Shown: positions 11,295 to 23,350 of the stretch, one piece after another
How positions within the stretch are numbered: position 1 is the first letter of the stretch
How the letters are laid out: every line of letters begins with the position of its first letter
Source: Ophiocordyceps camponoti-saundersi (nom. inval.)
Lineage: Eukaryota > Ascomycota > Sordariomycetes > Hypocreales > Ophiocordycipitaceae
DNA length: 41,447 nt
NCBI GenBank assembly: GCA_003339415.1
Contig: PDHQ01000296.1
Span: forward strand, 1 to 41,447
Direction: 5' to 3'
Notes under the pieces: generated by a model
What the model was told of the DNA's origin: nothing
Databases searched by the model: none
The model's input: only the letters and a program-made list of their open reading frames with translations
Made by a program: the position numbers and the translations under genes

Positions 11295-12420
11295 GGCGAA
11301 CTTTAAAAACTCTAAGGCGTATTATCGAATTTTACGTAGTAATCTTAAAAGTACCTTTACTTAAGGCGGTAAAGCACTAAGCGGTAATATAATTTTTCTA
11401 AATAGGGTTACGCTATATAGTAGTAAGTTATTATAATAGGAAGCTTAGTTAGCTTTCTAAAAAGAGGCAGCGTCTTATTTTAGTTTTAATATTATAAGCG
11501 GTGCTTTAAAACTTTTTAAAATCTTAGGAGGCCGCCTTTATTACCTATACTTAGATATCGCCGTAATTATCGTTTTTTAAGAAAGTTTGCTAATTAAAAC
11601 GTAATATTAAGTTAATATTCCCTAGTATAGAATTTATATTATTATTAGTATAAAGTTATAAGATTAATAAAGTATAAAGCTTAGACTTTTATTATAAAGC
11701 TAGTAAGGCTATTATAAGTTAGCCTCCTCTTTATTATACTCTTAATTATACTTTTTTAACGCTTCGATCCGGTGCTAGCTAGATAATACCTTAACTAGTA
11801 TTTTTAAAAGCTAATTAAGTAAATTATAAATAGTTTTAATATTACGTAGTTTAATATTAATATTCTTACTTTATAGGAAGCGCTAGGACTTATTAAGAGA
11901 GAAAAGGATAGTAATATAGTTTTTAACCGTATTTTATTATAAGGCTCCTTAATAAAACGCTTTATAAAGTTAGTTAATATACTTCTTATTAAGTATTTTA
12001 TTTTTTAAGATTATCTAATTTATTTTTAAAACTCTTATAAGAATCTTAGCTATAAGTATATAGTATTTTTTAGCGTCCTAAAATATACTTATAATATTAT
12101 TAAAATATTTATCTTAAGTAGCGAGGGATTAGGTTATTTCTTTATATAATTAGTTATTAGATTATCGATTTTAGTATCGCTTACTAAGTTAGTACTTAGG
12201 GGAGGAAGCTTTGCAGCGAGATATAGTAATTAAGTTACTTAAGCGTTATTATAATATTATAAGTTCTTAAGATATATTTAAAAGCTTAAAGTTAATAGAA
12301 AAAATATAAGTAGTTTAGGATATTATATTTTTATAAGGTAGTATAGTAATATTAAACTTAGGGGATAATATAGGTATACCGTTATATATTTAGTTTTTTT
12401 TTATAATCCCTACCCTTTAT

Positions 12421-13057
12421 CTTTTAGCTATAACCTAAACTATATAAGATAAAATAACTAATATTAGTATATACTTATATATATTAAAGTATTATAAATA
12501 TTATACTAAAAATACCTTATAAACTCTACTTATCGTATAAAACTTATAAGTTATATAATCTATTTATAATAGATTTTTATAAAGGTATTATTATTTCTTA
12601 CTTTTATTATTCCTTAGTTCTGTTTCCTATATATATATATAATAAAAATAGCTATAGATAGCTATATAAATAAATATACGGAGAGGTAAAAGTAGGATAA
12701 ATATACCTAAGTAAAAGGGCGCTACGAATCTCGAGTATTAAGAGGCCGTTTAATAACTTATATTATAAAGCTAAACTAATAGAAGAAACGTATTAATTAG
12801 TAAGTTAGGGAGTAAAATAAGATAATAATTATATATAAAAAAAAGGAGGGAGATTATTTAAGTTATAAGAGTGCTAAATAGTATCTTTTAGTATTTTTTA
12901 ATATAGAATATCGAGCTTATAATAGTTAGAAATCCTTATTAGATAAGTTATAAAGGAGCGGTTTTATATTAAAATACTATTTTTTAATAATAAGTAGTGC
13001 TTTCTACGTTACTATTTATACTTAACTAGATATCGTATATATAGTTAGTAAGCTTAT
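12421..13057. other. AT-rich spacer between opposing coding remnants
   Basis: No frame is followed here. This is where the window changes from G-rich to C-rich on the + strand, which fits coding remnants on + to the left and on - to the right. Confidence 0.45.
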
Positions 13058-13482
13058 AAGGTTCCGCTTAAACTTAAGGCTATATTATTTTTATAAAATT
13101 AAGCGTTACCTAGCCTATCTTCTTAATATAGCTAACTACGCCCTCTTTTTTAGTTTTAGAACTTATACGGCTATCTGCTTATTAGATTCTTTTTACGCTA
13201 ATTATCTAAATACTCGCAAATTATTTTAAGGTTACTATTTTTAACTTTAAAATAGTAGTACTTTTAATTAGAAAGCTATAAAGTAAATAACCGTTATAAC
13301 CTCCTTTACGAAAAGGGAACTCTTAGCTTTTTCTAAAGCCGCTAAAAAATAATAGGCCCTATCTTACTTAATTAAAGAACTTAGTATCTAAATAACGGGT
13401 ATCTTAATATTTTACTATAATAATTAGCGTACGATTATACTCCTAACTAAACCTCCCGCGAAAACTTTAAATAAACCTCCGA
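13058..13482 (-). pseudogene. RIP-degraded coding remnant, minus strand
   Basis: Read from 13,482 down to about 13,058, one frame of about 140 codons gives basic, Gln/Arg/Lys-rich protein-like sequence with about 15 stops, all TAA/TAG. One intact TGC falls in frame. It lies beyond the 3' end of the minus-strand family A copy on the same strand, so it may be part of the same original element or of a neighbour. I do not recognise the product. There are no membrane segments or metal-binding clusters. Confidence 0.35.
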
Positions 13483-13849
13483 TATATTAATATTTATAAT
13501 TACTAGTTATAATAAGAGGTATAAGATAAACGCTTTAAAATCCGCTAGATTACCTTTATAGATAACTTTATAGATAGCTTTATAAAAGCCTTACCTACTA
13601 AAGCTTTACTTTTTTTCCGCGAGCGTATTAGGGTTTTACTTTTACCTTACTAACTTCCTTCTCTTTTCTTTTATTTCTTTCCTTTATTATAAACTCTTTC
13701 TTTCCTATATTTTTTACTATATTTCTTTATATTATACTTTTTACTTTAAGGAAACTATAGTAAATTACTATAATATTAAGGATATATATAATTATTTCCC
13801 CTTTTTTTTCCCTTTTTTCTTATCTCCTTATACCCTTATACTATCTATA
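13483..13849. other. Pyrimidine-rich spacer
   Basis: This holds several C/T-rich runs (for example 13,640-13,700 and 13,797-13,830). I see no gene or repeat. Confidence 0.4.
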
Positions 13850-15270
13850 TATAAGGGAATATACTAAAGCTACTAACTTAATAAGCTAAGTTAAGGCTAG
13901 TATAATATAAAACCGCTTATAAATTCGTAATAATACTATTAAAACTTAAGCCTCCTAATAATAAACTAGTTAAGTAATTATAAGGGCGCTTTATAATAAT
14001 ATAATTAGTATAATAACCGCTAAAAACGCCTAAAACCTTAATATAATAATATATAGTAAGCGGAAGAGTTAGGTTCTCGTATTTAATATAAGAATAAATA
14101 ATCTTATTTTAGCTTATTATAAGAATTCCTTATAGCTAGTTAAGGAAATATAAAAGTAATATAATTTAATACTAATAAGTAATATAAGCGGGATTATACG
14201 CGATTAAGATAATCGGGTTTCTAAGCGGCGGTATAGCCGCTACGCGCGCTTCCGCGTCTTAATAATAGTTATTCCTATTTTTTTCTTACTTTACTAAGTT
14301 TACTTATATTAGTAGTAAGATATTAAAATCTCCTAAATAACTTAAGGTCTCTTATTCTAAAAATATAAAATATTTTTCGATTATTTCCCTTATAAATAGT
14401 AATAGCGCTAAATAGCGATTCTAGGAACTTAATAACCTTATTACCTAGCTTAAAATAGTATACTTTTATTATAATATTTCCTTAAAATATAGGAATAATA
14501 AACTATATAGTAAAGGCTAAAAGAAAAACGATTTTTCGGGTTTAAAATAATAGGGTAGATAAAGTTAAAAATAGTAAAATTTTCCTACGCGCGCTAAATT
14601 TTTCGTTTCTATTTATAAGCGGGCCCCGGTCTATTAATTTATAACGCTATTATTTCCTTTCTATTTTTTAAAATTATAATACTTTCCTTTTAAACGCTTT
14701 TCTTATATTTTTCTATAGTTTATTATTTACGCTAAAAACTATTTATAACGCTCTTTAAAACGCTTACTTTATATATACTTCGGTACCTTCTTATATATAT
14801 CCTTAGCTAACTAATTAGCTTTTAAGATTACTATACTTATTATTAATAATCTAACTAATAAAGTTACTAGATTACTAGCTAATAGTATATATTATTAGTA
14901 CGTACCTTTTTTCGAAATATTTAATTTTTATACTTTTACGGCTATTTTTTCCTTCCTCTATTCTTAAGCTTTAGTATATTTTTTCCGAGGCTTTTTTACT
15001 TCTTTTTTAGCACTAATAGTTTCTTCTTTTCCGGGCCTATTTTTCTTAGCCCCGGAGGGGGTATATTAGGGGTAAGGAAGTAAGTATAAGGGCGTATAAT
15101 ATATAGAGGCATAGTTTACTATAAAGGTTAGACTATATATTTTTAGAAGGTTAGACGATTTTACTTTATATATTAACCTTTAGTCTTAGTACTTCTAGTC
15201 CTATATTTCCCCCTTAGTTTTAGGTAGGCCGGCCTTATACTAAGGTACTTATACTTAGAAGCTATTAGCT
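13850..15270 (-). repeat. Family A, minus-strand copy, degraded coding element
   Basis: The reverse complement of this stretch matches the plus-strand copy at 17,040-18,650 over much of its length. Shared parts include a CTCCGGGG segment near 15,050 and the AGCTAATTAGTTAG segment near 14,810. Near 13,995-14,040 the minus frame contains the residue pattern F-x-x-x-Y-T-N-Y-I-I-I shared by all four family A copies. This copy and the 17,040 copy form an inverted pair with about 1.8 kb between their facing ends, holding the first plus copy. The product is unknown. Ends are approximate because no target-site duplication or terminal repeat could be fixed by eye. Confidence 0.6.
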
Positions 15271-15276
15271 AATATA

Positions 15277-15296
15277 ATATATATATATATATATAT
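15277..15296. repeat. (AT)n microsatellite
   Basis: About ten AT units at the outer (5') end of the minus-strand family A copy. Confidence 0.8.
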
Positions 15297-15399
15297 TTAT
15301 ATATATTACCTAGTAAGTAGGTAATATTAAAAAAGGTGCTCTATCTTACTAATAACTTTATTACGGTAATATAATATATAGCTTTAATAATATTCTTAA

Positions 15400-16650
15400 A
15401 TTAAACTATTAGGCTATATAAATAAGCTAACTAGTCTTAAGCTATAGGCGGTTAAGGTATAAACTATAAGGTAGTTAAATTATAGGAGTAATCTAATTAA
15501 GTAGCTAATAAAAAAAGGCGTCGTAATCCTAAGTTTTTATTAGTTAACGGAAGAAAGTATATAAGTAAGTACTAAAGTCTATCTAAAGTAATAAAGCTAT
15601 AAAAAAGGTATATAGAATTAAGGGTTAAGGATAGAAATACTAGAAAAATAGTAAAGGAGGTATCTAAAAGTAAGAAAATATAACTTTTAAATATTAGCAA
15701 AGGAATAAAGGCGGCGTAGATTAGTAATTCGAAGCGTAAATATATAAATTTAGGAGATTCGTCGCGCTGCGTAAAAAAATCCTCTCTTATTAACTTAACT
15801 TTATTTATTATTATTATAAAGGCGTAGAATCTTCGTTTTTTTTCTTCGCGATTAGGATTCTTATATTCTTTTATATACCGAGGGTTATCGAGATTTATTA
15901 CGCCGCTTAAAAAAATCGTCCCTTTATTAACTTCTTTTTATTTATCGTAAGAAATAGCTAGAATCTTTATTTTTTTCTAGCGCTCGCCTTTTATATATTT
16001 TATATTATCTTAAAAGTTATTATTATATCTATATTACGAGATATCTTTATTAGAAACTTATAAAATTATCGATTTTCTTAGATCCTTATTTAAGCTAATT
16101 AGAAAGCGTATTTAAAATAGTAATCTTTACTATACGTTATAGATAATATTAGGGAATTCTAATAAGATACTTAAGTAATATATTACTAACGTGAGTATTT
16201 TAAGCTATAGTTTAAGGAAAAGCGATAAATAATAAGATAAAATAAAATAATAAGGAGAGGGTTATAGCTAAAAAGTTAAAAAGAGCCGTAACTATTTGCC
16301 TAGCTTTTAATAACTTAGATATTACGAATTAAAGATAAATCGCTTACTTTCTTAAGATATCTAACTAGATATAAGAGATTATAATAGCTAGTCGTAAAAA
16401 CGTAGTTAATCTATATAAGGAATATAAAAATAAAAGCGTGCTTTAGCTATTCTACGAATATATTAAAGTTACTAGGGCCTTTAGAGATTAATATACTAAT
16501 TATATTATTATAAGAAATTTATACTATAAGAGCGTATTAGAGTCCTCTAGTTTCTTAAAAAGGAATAGTTTCGATATCTATTCGGAGGCTTAGAGGCACT
16601 AAACGCGTCTTAGTAAGATATATAATAGATAGCTAAGGTTATAATAGCGC
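15400..16650 (+). repeat. Family A, plus copy 1, degraded coding element
   Basis: This shares ordered blocks with the other copies: the run around 15,575-15,610, the CCTCTCTTATTAA segment near 15,780, and the conserved coding block near 16,260-16,640. In the latter, one frame of about 120 codons is open except for TAA/TAG, with the F-x-x-x-Y-T-N-Y-I-I-I pattern near 16,480 (TTT AGA GAT TAA TAT ACT AAT in codons). Downstream of that the implied protein is Lys/Arg/Gln-rich. The far-upstream part seen in the 17,040 copy is missing or too diverged here. The product is not recognised; because the same frame is conserved in four copies, this was a real gene of a multicopy element. Confidence 0.55.
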
Positions 16651-17039
16651 GTAGGGAGGGGTATAGAAAATAAATATTAATAGAATATAATAATAAAGGA
16701 AGTTACTAAAGATAAAAAGTTTTAAATAGTAAAAGTATACTATAATAGCTTTTATAAGGAGACTATTATTATAATAAGGTAACGAAGAAGTAAAATATAT
16801 ATATATAAGTATAATAATAAGGAGGCTAAGCTTAAGCTACGTAGCTATAAGGGAAGAAAAAGGGGCCTGCTAGCTAAGTTATATAAGTATTTACTAAGTA
16901 GCTGCTTATATATATACTATCTATAAGTATTTATTAAGTATACTAGATAGCGCGAATAGAAGGAATATTAAGATATAAACTTAATAAATAAATAAAACTA
17001 TATTCTATTTACTTATTTAAGTTAGGCTAATCTCTAATA
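16651..17039. other. Spacer between family A copies
   Basis: Mixed TA-rich sequence with an AAG/AGG-rich part at 16,830-16,870. There is no independent gene that I can support. Confidence 0.4.
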
Positions 17040-18650
17040 TATATACTTTCTAAGTATAGGTATCTTAATATAAAGCTAGCGTACTTAAAATAAAAGGGGA
17101 AATATAGAAATAAAGGTATTAGAAATAAAGGTTAATATATAAAGGAGAATTATCTAACCCTCCGAAAGTATATAGTCTAACCCTTATAGTAAACTATACT
17201 TCTATATATCGTATATACGCTCTTAGTACCCTCTCTATTACCCCTAATATATACCCTCCGGGGATAGAGAAAACTAAACTTAGAAAAGGAGAAACTATTA
17301 GTATTAAAAAAAAGGTAGAAAGCTAAGGAAAAAATACTAAAGCTATAAGAGAGAGGGAAGAAAAATAATATAATATTAAAAAAAAAAACTCGAAAAATTA
17401 AATAGCAGGTATATACTAGTAATATATACTACTAGTATAGTAATCTAATAAGCTTATTAGTTAAACTATTAATAATAAGTCCGCTAATCTTAAAAGCTAA
17501 TTAGTTAGTTTAAGTTATATATAAGAAGGTACTAAAATATATTTTAAGTAAGTAGTTTAAAAAGTTATTATATAAATTCTTTTAGCGTAAATAGAGAATA
17601 GTAAAAAAATATAGGAAAAGCGTTTAAAAGGAAAAAATCGTAACTTTAAAAGTTAGAAAAGGAATAAAAGCGTAAGAAATTAATAATTTAAGGTATAAAT
17701 ATATAAAAATTAGAATATTTATTATATTACGTAAGGAATCCTCTCTTATTAAGTTTACTTTATTTACTATTATAAAAATATTAAAATCTTCGTTTCCTTT
17801 CTTATAGTAGTAATTTACGTTTTTTTTTAAATCTTATAAAATATTAAGATTTATTATATAGCTTAAAAAATACTCTTATTATTAACTTTACTTTATTTAT
17901 TATAAGGAGAGGGTAAAATCTTTAGTTTTCCGTTCTCGCGGCCGCTTTTTAGGTATTCTTCTATATTTTAAAAGTTATCCTTTTCTTAAAATTATAAGAT
18001 ATCCGCGTAGTAAACTCTTACGGACGTAGATTTCCTAAGATCGCTATTTAGGAGGATTAAGAAAACTATTAAGGAGGAGAAGATCTTCTATAGCTTAAAA
18101 ACGATATTAACAGATTTTACTATAAGGCTTAAGTATTATATAACGAATATAAGTTTATTAAATAATTATTCGGGGAAAGCGAGAGATATTAAGAAAAAAT
18201 AAAATAGTAAGGAAAGGGTAATAGCTTTACTTATAAAAAGGAATTTAAGTATTATTATACCTCTTAATAACCGGAATAATATAAATAAAAGATATATCGT
18301 TAGTATTCTTAAGATACCTAATTAAATATAAAAGATTATAATAACTAATTATAAAAAGGTAGTTAAATAATACCGCAGATATAGTAATAAAAATATATAC
18401 TAAGCGTTTATAAATTATATTAAGGTTACGGGGGAGTTTAGGGATTAATATACTAATTATATTATTATAAGAACTTTATATATTAGGAATAAAAGTAAAT
18501 TACTAGATTACTTAGAAAAAACTATTTAAATATTAAATAAGGGCTTAGAATAGCTAGCCACGTTCTAATAGGATATATTATAAGTACTTAAAATTATAAG
18601 GTAGCGAAAGGGGGAGTATATTAAAAAAATATAGATAGTAAGTTATAATA
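17040..18650 (+). repeat. Family A, plus copy 2, longest copy
   Basis: This is the most complete copy, starting with the block that pairs with 15,270 on the minus strand and ending after the conserved coding block near 18,240-18,560. The frame near 18,440 again gives F-R-D-stop-Y-T-N-Y-I-I-I, the stop being TAA in place of a likely CAA. The upstream part (17,100-17,400) holds a Lys/Arg-rich stretch and an A run at 17,383-17,391. Length is about 1.6 kb, which I take as the least truncated size of family A. Confidence 0.6.
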
Positions 18651-18859
18651 AGAAAAATACTTAAAGGGGAATTTTCTAAGAATCTTAAAAGTATACTATC
18701 TATAAGTATTAAATAAGCTAAGTAAGGACGCGTTTTATTACTAAATTACCGCGTATAATACTCTTAGATTACGTTATAAAGTATATACTAAAAATCTCTC
18801 TAAAAGTTCGGCTCTTTATACGCTAAGTTTCTAAGTAAGTAAAGGAGATAGTTAAGGTA

Positions 18860-19400
18860 TTAAGATAATATTTTAAATATTATTATTTAGCGTTTCGATT
18901 AGTATATAGAAGCTATATATTTAACTAGCGAGGAGGCTTATTATATAGTTAGTAAGACTTAGTTATATTTATTAGCCTATCCGATTATTTAGTAAAGCGC
19001 GTTTCCTTTTAATTATAAGCGCGCTATATTTTTACTTTTATAAGAAGTTATATTCAGTATTAGAAAATAAAGCGTTATAAACTTATTTATTAACGGCGAT
19101 TATTATAAGTTCTTTATCGCTTATTATATAGTAGTTTAAAAGGGAATCTATTATATAACTTACCTTATAAGTATCCCTCTTACTTAGTTAGCGCTGCTAG
19201 CCCTTTTTAAGGGCTTAGTTTAGTAATATAAACTTAATAGAGTTATTATCCTAGTTATAATATTAGGAATATTAATACTTTTATTAATATTACCGTTACC
19301 TTATAATAAAATTATAATAATAATATATACCTTAATTATTATTATTATATAAGTATAATATACTTAGAAAGTATTATATATACGTAAATTAGAAAGTACT
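18860..19400 (-). repeat. Family E copy 1
   Basis: A core at about 19,150-19,320 matches the cores at 38,440-38,600 and 39,155-39,315. The most conserved part is CCTCnnTTAnTTAGTTAGCG followed by CTGCTAGC or CTACTAAC. On the minus strand all three copies can be read to give ...A/V-S-S-A-N and then a stop, but this copy has an extra in-frame TAA. Outside the core the similarity fades, so the ends are rough. Confidence 0.45.
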
Positions 19401-19599
19401 TCCTTTATAGCTTAAAAGTAAGTATTAGTTTTATAAGTAATAACTAAAAATCCTAAAAAGAAAATAATTGCTATAAAGTAATTTAAGGTATATAGCTAAG
19501 CGGTAAGATTATAGCGTTATTATTTATACTCGCTACTTATAAAAACTATACTATTTTTTATTATATTTTTAGATAAAACTTAAAATATTATATTATTTT

Positions 19600-20650
19600 T
19601 ATATACTTCTACTTATAGTATTTTTATAACGCGTAGGTATTATAATCTTAAGTTTTAATTAGTTAGTAAAGAAAAGTATATAGGTAGGTAGCGAAGTTTA
19701 TCTAAAGTAATATAGCTATAAAGATAGTATATAGAATCGGGCGTAAAAGATAAGAATACTTATAAAATAATAAAAAAGGTATCTAAAAGGAAGAGATCGT
19801 AACTTATAAATATAGTAAGGGAATAAATATATAATAACTTAGTAATTAAAGCTATATATATATAAAATATAGAAATTAGTTATACGGCGTGGAAAAAAAT
19901 CCTCTCTTTATTAAGTTTACTTTATTTATTATTAGAAATAGGTAGTATTTAGTATTTTTTCCCTTACGCACGCTTTTTAAGTATTTTATAATTTCTTAAA
20001 AGTTATTATTATATTAAGATCGCGAAATATTATTATTTAAAACTTATATAGCGGTAAATTTCTTAGAATCCCCGTTTAGGTAAATTACGAAGAGCGTATA
20101 TAATAAAAAGCTTTACTATATGCTAGGAATAATATCGGCAGATTCCGCTAAAAAACTTAAGTACTATATAATAAATATAAGTTTAGGAGAAATTCGTTTC
20201 GGAAAAGCGGGAAATAATAAGGTAAGATAGGACTAAGAGAGCTAAGTAATAGCTATGCTGCTAAAAAGAAATATAACTCTTATAATAGTTATTAATAACC
20301 TAAATAATACGGATTAGATATATATTACTCGCTTTTTTAAGTAGTGCGACTAAATATAAGGTATTATAGTAGCTAGTTATAAGGAGGTAGTTAATTAATA
20401 CTGCTATTATTATAATAATAAGGTACCCTAAGCGTTCTGCGACTATATTATTATATACGGGGCGTTTAGGAACTAATACGCTAATTATATTATTATAGGG
20501 AATTCTTATAATAAGAGTAAGTTTTTTAAATTATTAAATAGAACTATAGCGAACTTTATTAAGATAGCTAAAGCTAATAAGCACGTCCCGGAATAGAGTA
20601 TAATACGTCGCTAAGGTTATAAAGTAATATAAGTAAGAGTATAGAAAGGA
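19600..20650 (+). repeat. Family A, plus copy 3
   Basis: Shared blocks are the 19,700-19,730 run, the CCTCTCTTTATTAA segment near 19,900 and the coding block near 20,220-20,540. The residue pattern near 20,490 reads F-R-N-stop-Y-A-N-Y-I-I-I. This copy keeps more TG and CA than the others (TGC TGC near 20,270, GCG TTC TGC near 20,445), so it may be less heavily mutated. The 5' part matched by the 17,040 copy is truncated. Confidence 0.55.
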
Positions 20651-20849
20651 AATATAAATAGTGAATAGTAATATAGAAAATCGCTAAAAGGGAATTATCT
20701 AAAAGTCGCAGGGGCGTATTATTTAAGCGTTTTAAGATAAAGATACCTTTATATATTAGGCGCTTAAAGTACCTTACTTATTAATTACGCCCGCTTCTAA
20801 AAATATAATTATAAGGTTAAGATAAGTAACTTAAATATTTAGCTTCTCG

Positions 20850-21680
20850 CTCTCTTCCCGCACGCTAATAATCTTAATTATACGCCCCGCTACCTTACGC
20901 GCTTTAAGTAGCTTACTTATATATATTTAGAAGGATATATATACGATAAATAGCGCTAATAACTAAGCTTAGCTAAGAAGTAGCTACTTATAGTTACTTA
21001 CTATTTACGGGGCGTGCGCGTTAAGCGTAATTATCTTATAAACCTTAACTAAAGCTTTTTTTTTCTTTTTTATTATATTAGCTATTTACCGCTAAAGCTA
21101 GGCTCCTTATCGGAGCTAAGTTTAGAGTAAGATAAGTAAAGCGGGTAAGTAGCTTATAAGCTTTTCTTAAGCGCCCCGAAACCGCTGCCGCTAATTTAAA
21201 GTTTAGCGTTATTTTACTTTCTTTTTATATCGCTTATATTCTCTATCGCTTAGTTATCGCTTTTTTATAATTTTAAGATAATATTATCTATATCTATATC
21301 GCTATCGATAAAAGTAGCACCTTTATTATCCTTATCTAAGTATAGATAAGCTATATTACTATTTTTATTTTAAAAAGCGACTAATTAAAGCTAAGGCTAA
21401 ACTTTTACTTTTACGCGTTAACGTTAAATATTTTATATTTAATAATATCCCGCGCTTTATATAATTTAGTTACGTTCTTAATTAAATTATCGGCCGTCTA
21501 ACTATTATAATATAAGCTACTAATATTAGCTAAGTTATTAATAATAATAAATACGCTATATTTTTTAACTTTATAGATATTACTAGCTATAAGGTAACTA
21601 TTACTAAACTTAATAGTTACGCGCTATAAGTATCCGCTATTATTACTTATAAGATATATATTAGCGTATAATTATAAAAT
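20850..21680 (-). pseudogene. RIP-degraded coding remnant, minus strand, unknown product
   Basis: Read from about 21,663 downward, one frame is protein-like to about 21,255 with 4 stops in the first 95 codons (TAA/TAG only). Below that, a shift of frame is needed, and an Ala/Leu/Arg-rich stretch follows near 21,190-21,080 and on to about 20,860. The shift may be a true indel or my error in choosing the frame. Two CGCCCCG/CGGGGCG pairs (20,885 and 21,010) are inverted relative to each other. I do not recognise the product. Confidence 0.35.
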
Positions 21681-22639
21681 ATAATATAATAGAGGGAAGG
21701 CTAGCTTTAGAGTTTTATAATAATAATACCTAAACTACTTTTTTAAGTAAACTATTTCGCTTAGCTTTTTTAGATATTAGCTTTTTATTAGAAAAAGAAG
21801 ATAATTTATTTTTTAACGATTTTTTAATATAGATAGTTAGAATATCTTTAACCTTAATACTTAAAAGCGTAATATTATAGAGGTAACTTAACTAGTTATT
21901 AGTTATTTTAAAAGGCGGAAGGGGCTAATTTTTAAATAAAGCTTATAGTTAGTAAGTATATAATATAAAGAGGAAAGGAGATAAGGAGAATAAGAAATAT
22001 AGCTTATAAATATAAGTTTAGATTATTTTTTAACTTTAATATTTATCGTTTTTATATTAGGTTTAGTATTATTCTCTTTAAGCTTAATATTAGTTTTAAA
22101 ATTTCTTTTATAATATTTAGCTTTTATTTTAATATTCGGATATATAGAATAGAAAGGTTAATAAAGTAATAACTTATTAGATATAGTTAGGTTTTATAAA
22201 ACTATACTATTATCGCGGTTATATATTTTTAGAGAATAGTAATAAAGATAAGAAAGCGCTATAAGGAGAAAGTCGGAAAATTTAATAAAGAATTTTTTAA
22301 GGGGTATAAGAATACTTAGTTAATTAATATAATATAAATATTATAGTAGCTATATTTACTAAATATTATTATAAAAAGGAGACGTTAAGTAAATAATAAT
22401 ATTAGTACTATAAATAAAAATTCTAAGCTATAAAGAAGGAGGGAAAAGAGAAAAACCGTAATAAGCAAAATTTTAATAAAATAGTTAAGGGCATATACTA
22501 GTAAAGGCTAGGGGGCAGGTAAAAATCCTAGTAAAAATAAGATAGTAATTCTTAATTTTTATTAGTATTATTCTAAGTAATTTTATAATAAGGTAAATAA
22601 CTAATATAATATTTAGGTATTTATATACTAAACCTGCCT
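21681..22639. other. AT-rich spacer
   Basis: I follow no frame with confidence. It holds A-rich runs and an AGGGGGCAGG segment near 22,510 that keeps its GCA. Confidence 0.4.
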
Positions 22640-23350
22640 TACGGACTTAGATATTAATAAAAAGGATAAGGGAAATAAAAATAAGTATAGGAGCGAGGCG
22701 CTTTGCTATATATTCTAATAAAATAAAAACTATAAGGAAAACGGGTATCTGCTCTTATATTATAACGGGTATAAATATAGGGAGTAATATAATTAACCTA
22801 AACCTAACTATTAATAGTAAAAAATACTCTTACGTTCCGTTTTACTTATAAAGCTTTTAGGACTATTAAGGGAAATTATAATAGTTTTAAGCTTTTCCCG
22901 AAACTAAGTAATATAATTAGGAGGGAGTATATATCTAAAGTTATGAAACGCCCTTAAGTTTCGGTATTCGGCTATCCTATTAGGGCAAGTAGCTAGAAAA
23001 GTTTATAAGAGGCCTTGCCGCTAAGTTAAAAAGTTTAAGCAGTATTTAATAAGGTAGTCGATCTTTTACTATAAGTTCTATTAGCTTCTAAGTAAGAGGA
23101 AGGGTTTAATTAGTTTTAAAAATAAAGGATCTGCGAATATAGTTAAATTATTATAATATATAATTTTTATAGTATATTTATAATAGTTAAAGTCGCTAAA
23201 AGAGAGGCTATAATTATAGTTTAGTTTATACTAGGATCTAAGTTTAATTAATAGTAATATATTTTTAATATAGGTTTTATTAATCGCCGAAAAGTTTAGC
23301 TATAAGCTTTAAATATATATAGTAAGGGAGGATCGTATTATAGAATAAAG
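22640..23350 (+). pseudogene. RIP-degraded coding remnant, plus strand
   Basis: A readable frame with TAA/TAG stops covers about 240 codons. The implied protein has a Phe/Gln-rich start (about 22,850-22,920), then a Leu/Lys/Arg-rich part with GGC CTT GCC GCT AAG near 23,010, and ends in a Gly-Gly-containing segment near 23,325. An ATG survives at about 22,943, but not as a convincing start. The region around 23,255-23,300 superficially resembles the Asp-Glu region of pogo/Fot1 transposases but lacks the residues needed, so I give no family. Confidence 0.3.

Larger units (their letters stand above)
11145..11350. repeat. Near-identical 53-bp segment on both sides of the gap
   Basis: 11,145-11,197 and 11,298-11,350 match at a fixed offset of 153 bp with 5 mismatches, the first 36 bp being identical. 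The left copy ends at the N run, and both copies follow a poly-G tract. The simplest reading is two contig ends that overlap and were not merged, with errors in the low-quality left end. Confidence 0.8.
9602..12420 (+). pseudogene. RIP-degraded long ORF 3, split by an assembly gap; unknown product
   Basis: Codons at 9,602+3n are readable to about 11,124 and then, after poly-G and the N gap, the frame resumes at 11,299+3n to about 12,420. The two frames differ by a few bases, which poly-G length error at the gap explains. Stops are TAA/TAG only. An unmutated CAG at 12,214 and several TGC codons fall in frame. The implied product is rich in Ser, Lys and Gln, with Gly-rich basic stretches near 10,000-10,040 and a Leu/Lys-rich, helical-looking C-terminal region near 12,150-12,330. 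No known motif is visible. With ORFs 1 and 2 it is the third large intron-less frame on the same strand within 12 kb. All three have a G-rich coding strand, so they may belong to one large element or to related elements. Confidence 0.45.

Noticed and set aside
11755..11790. tRNA-like GCTTCGATCCGG
   Set aside because: It resembles a B-box/T-arm, but no acceptor or anticodon arm pairs around it, and it lies within the readable frame of ORF 3.
23240..23300. pogo/Fot1-like transposase Asp-Glu motif
   Set aside because: A Y-x-F-N-x-G-F pattern is present, but the spacing is one residue short and no codon there can derive from Asp-Glu by CpA mutation.
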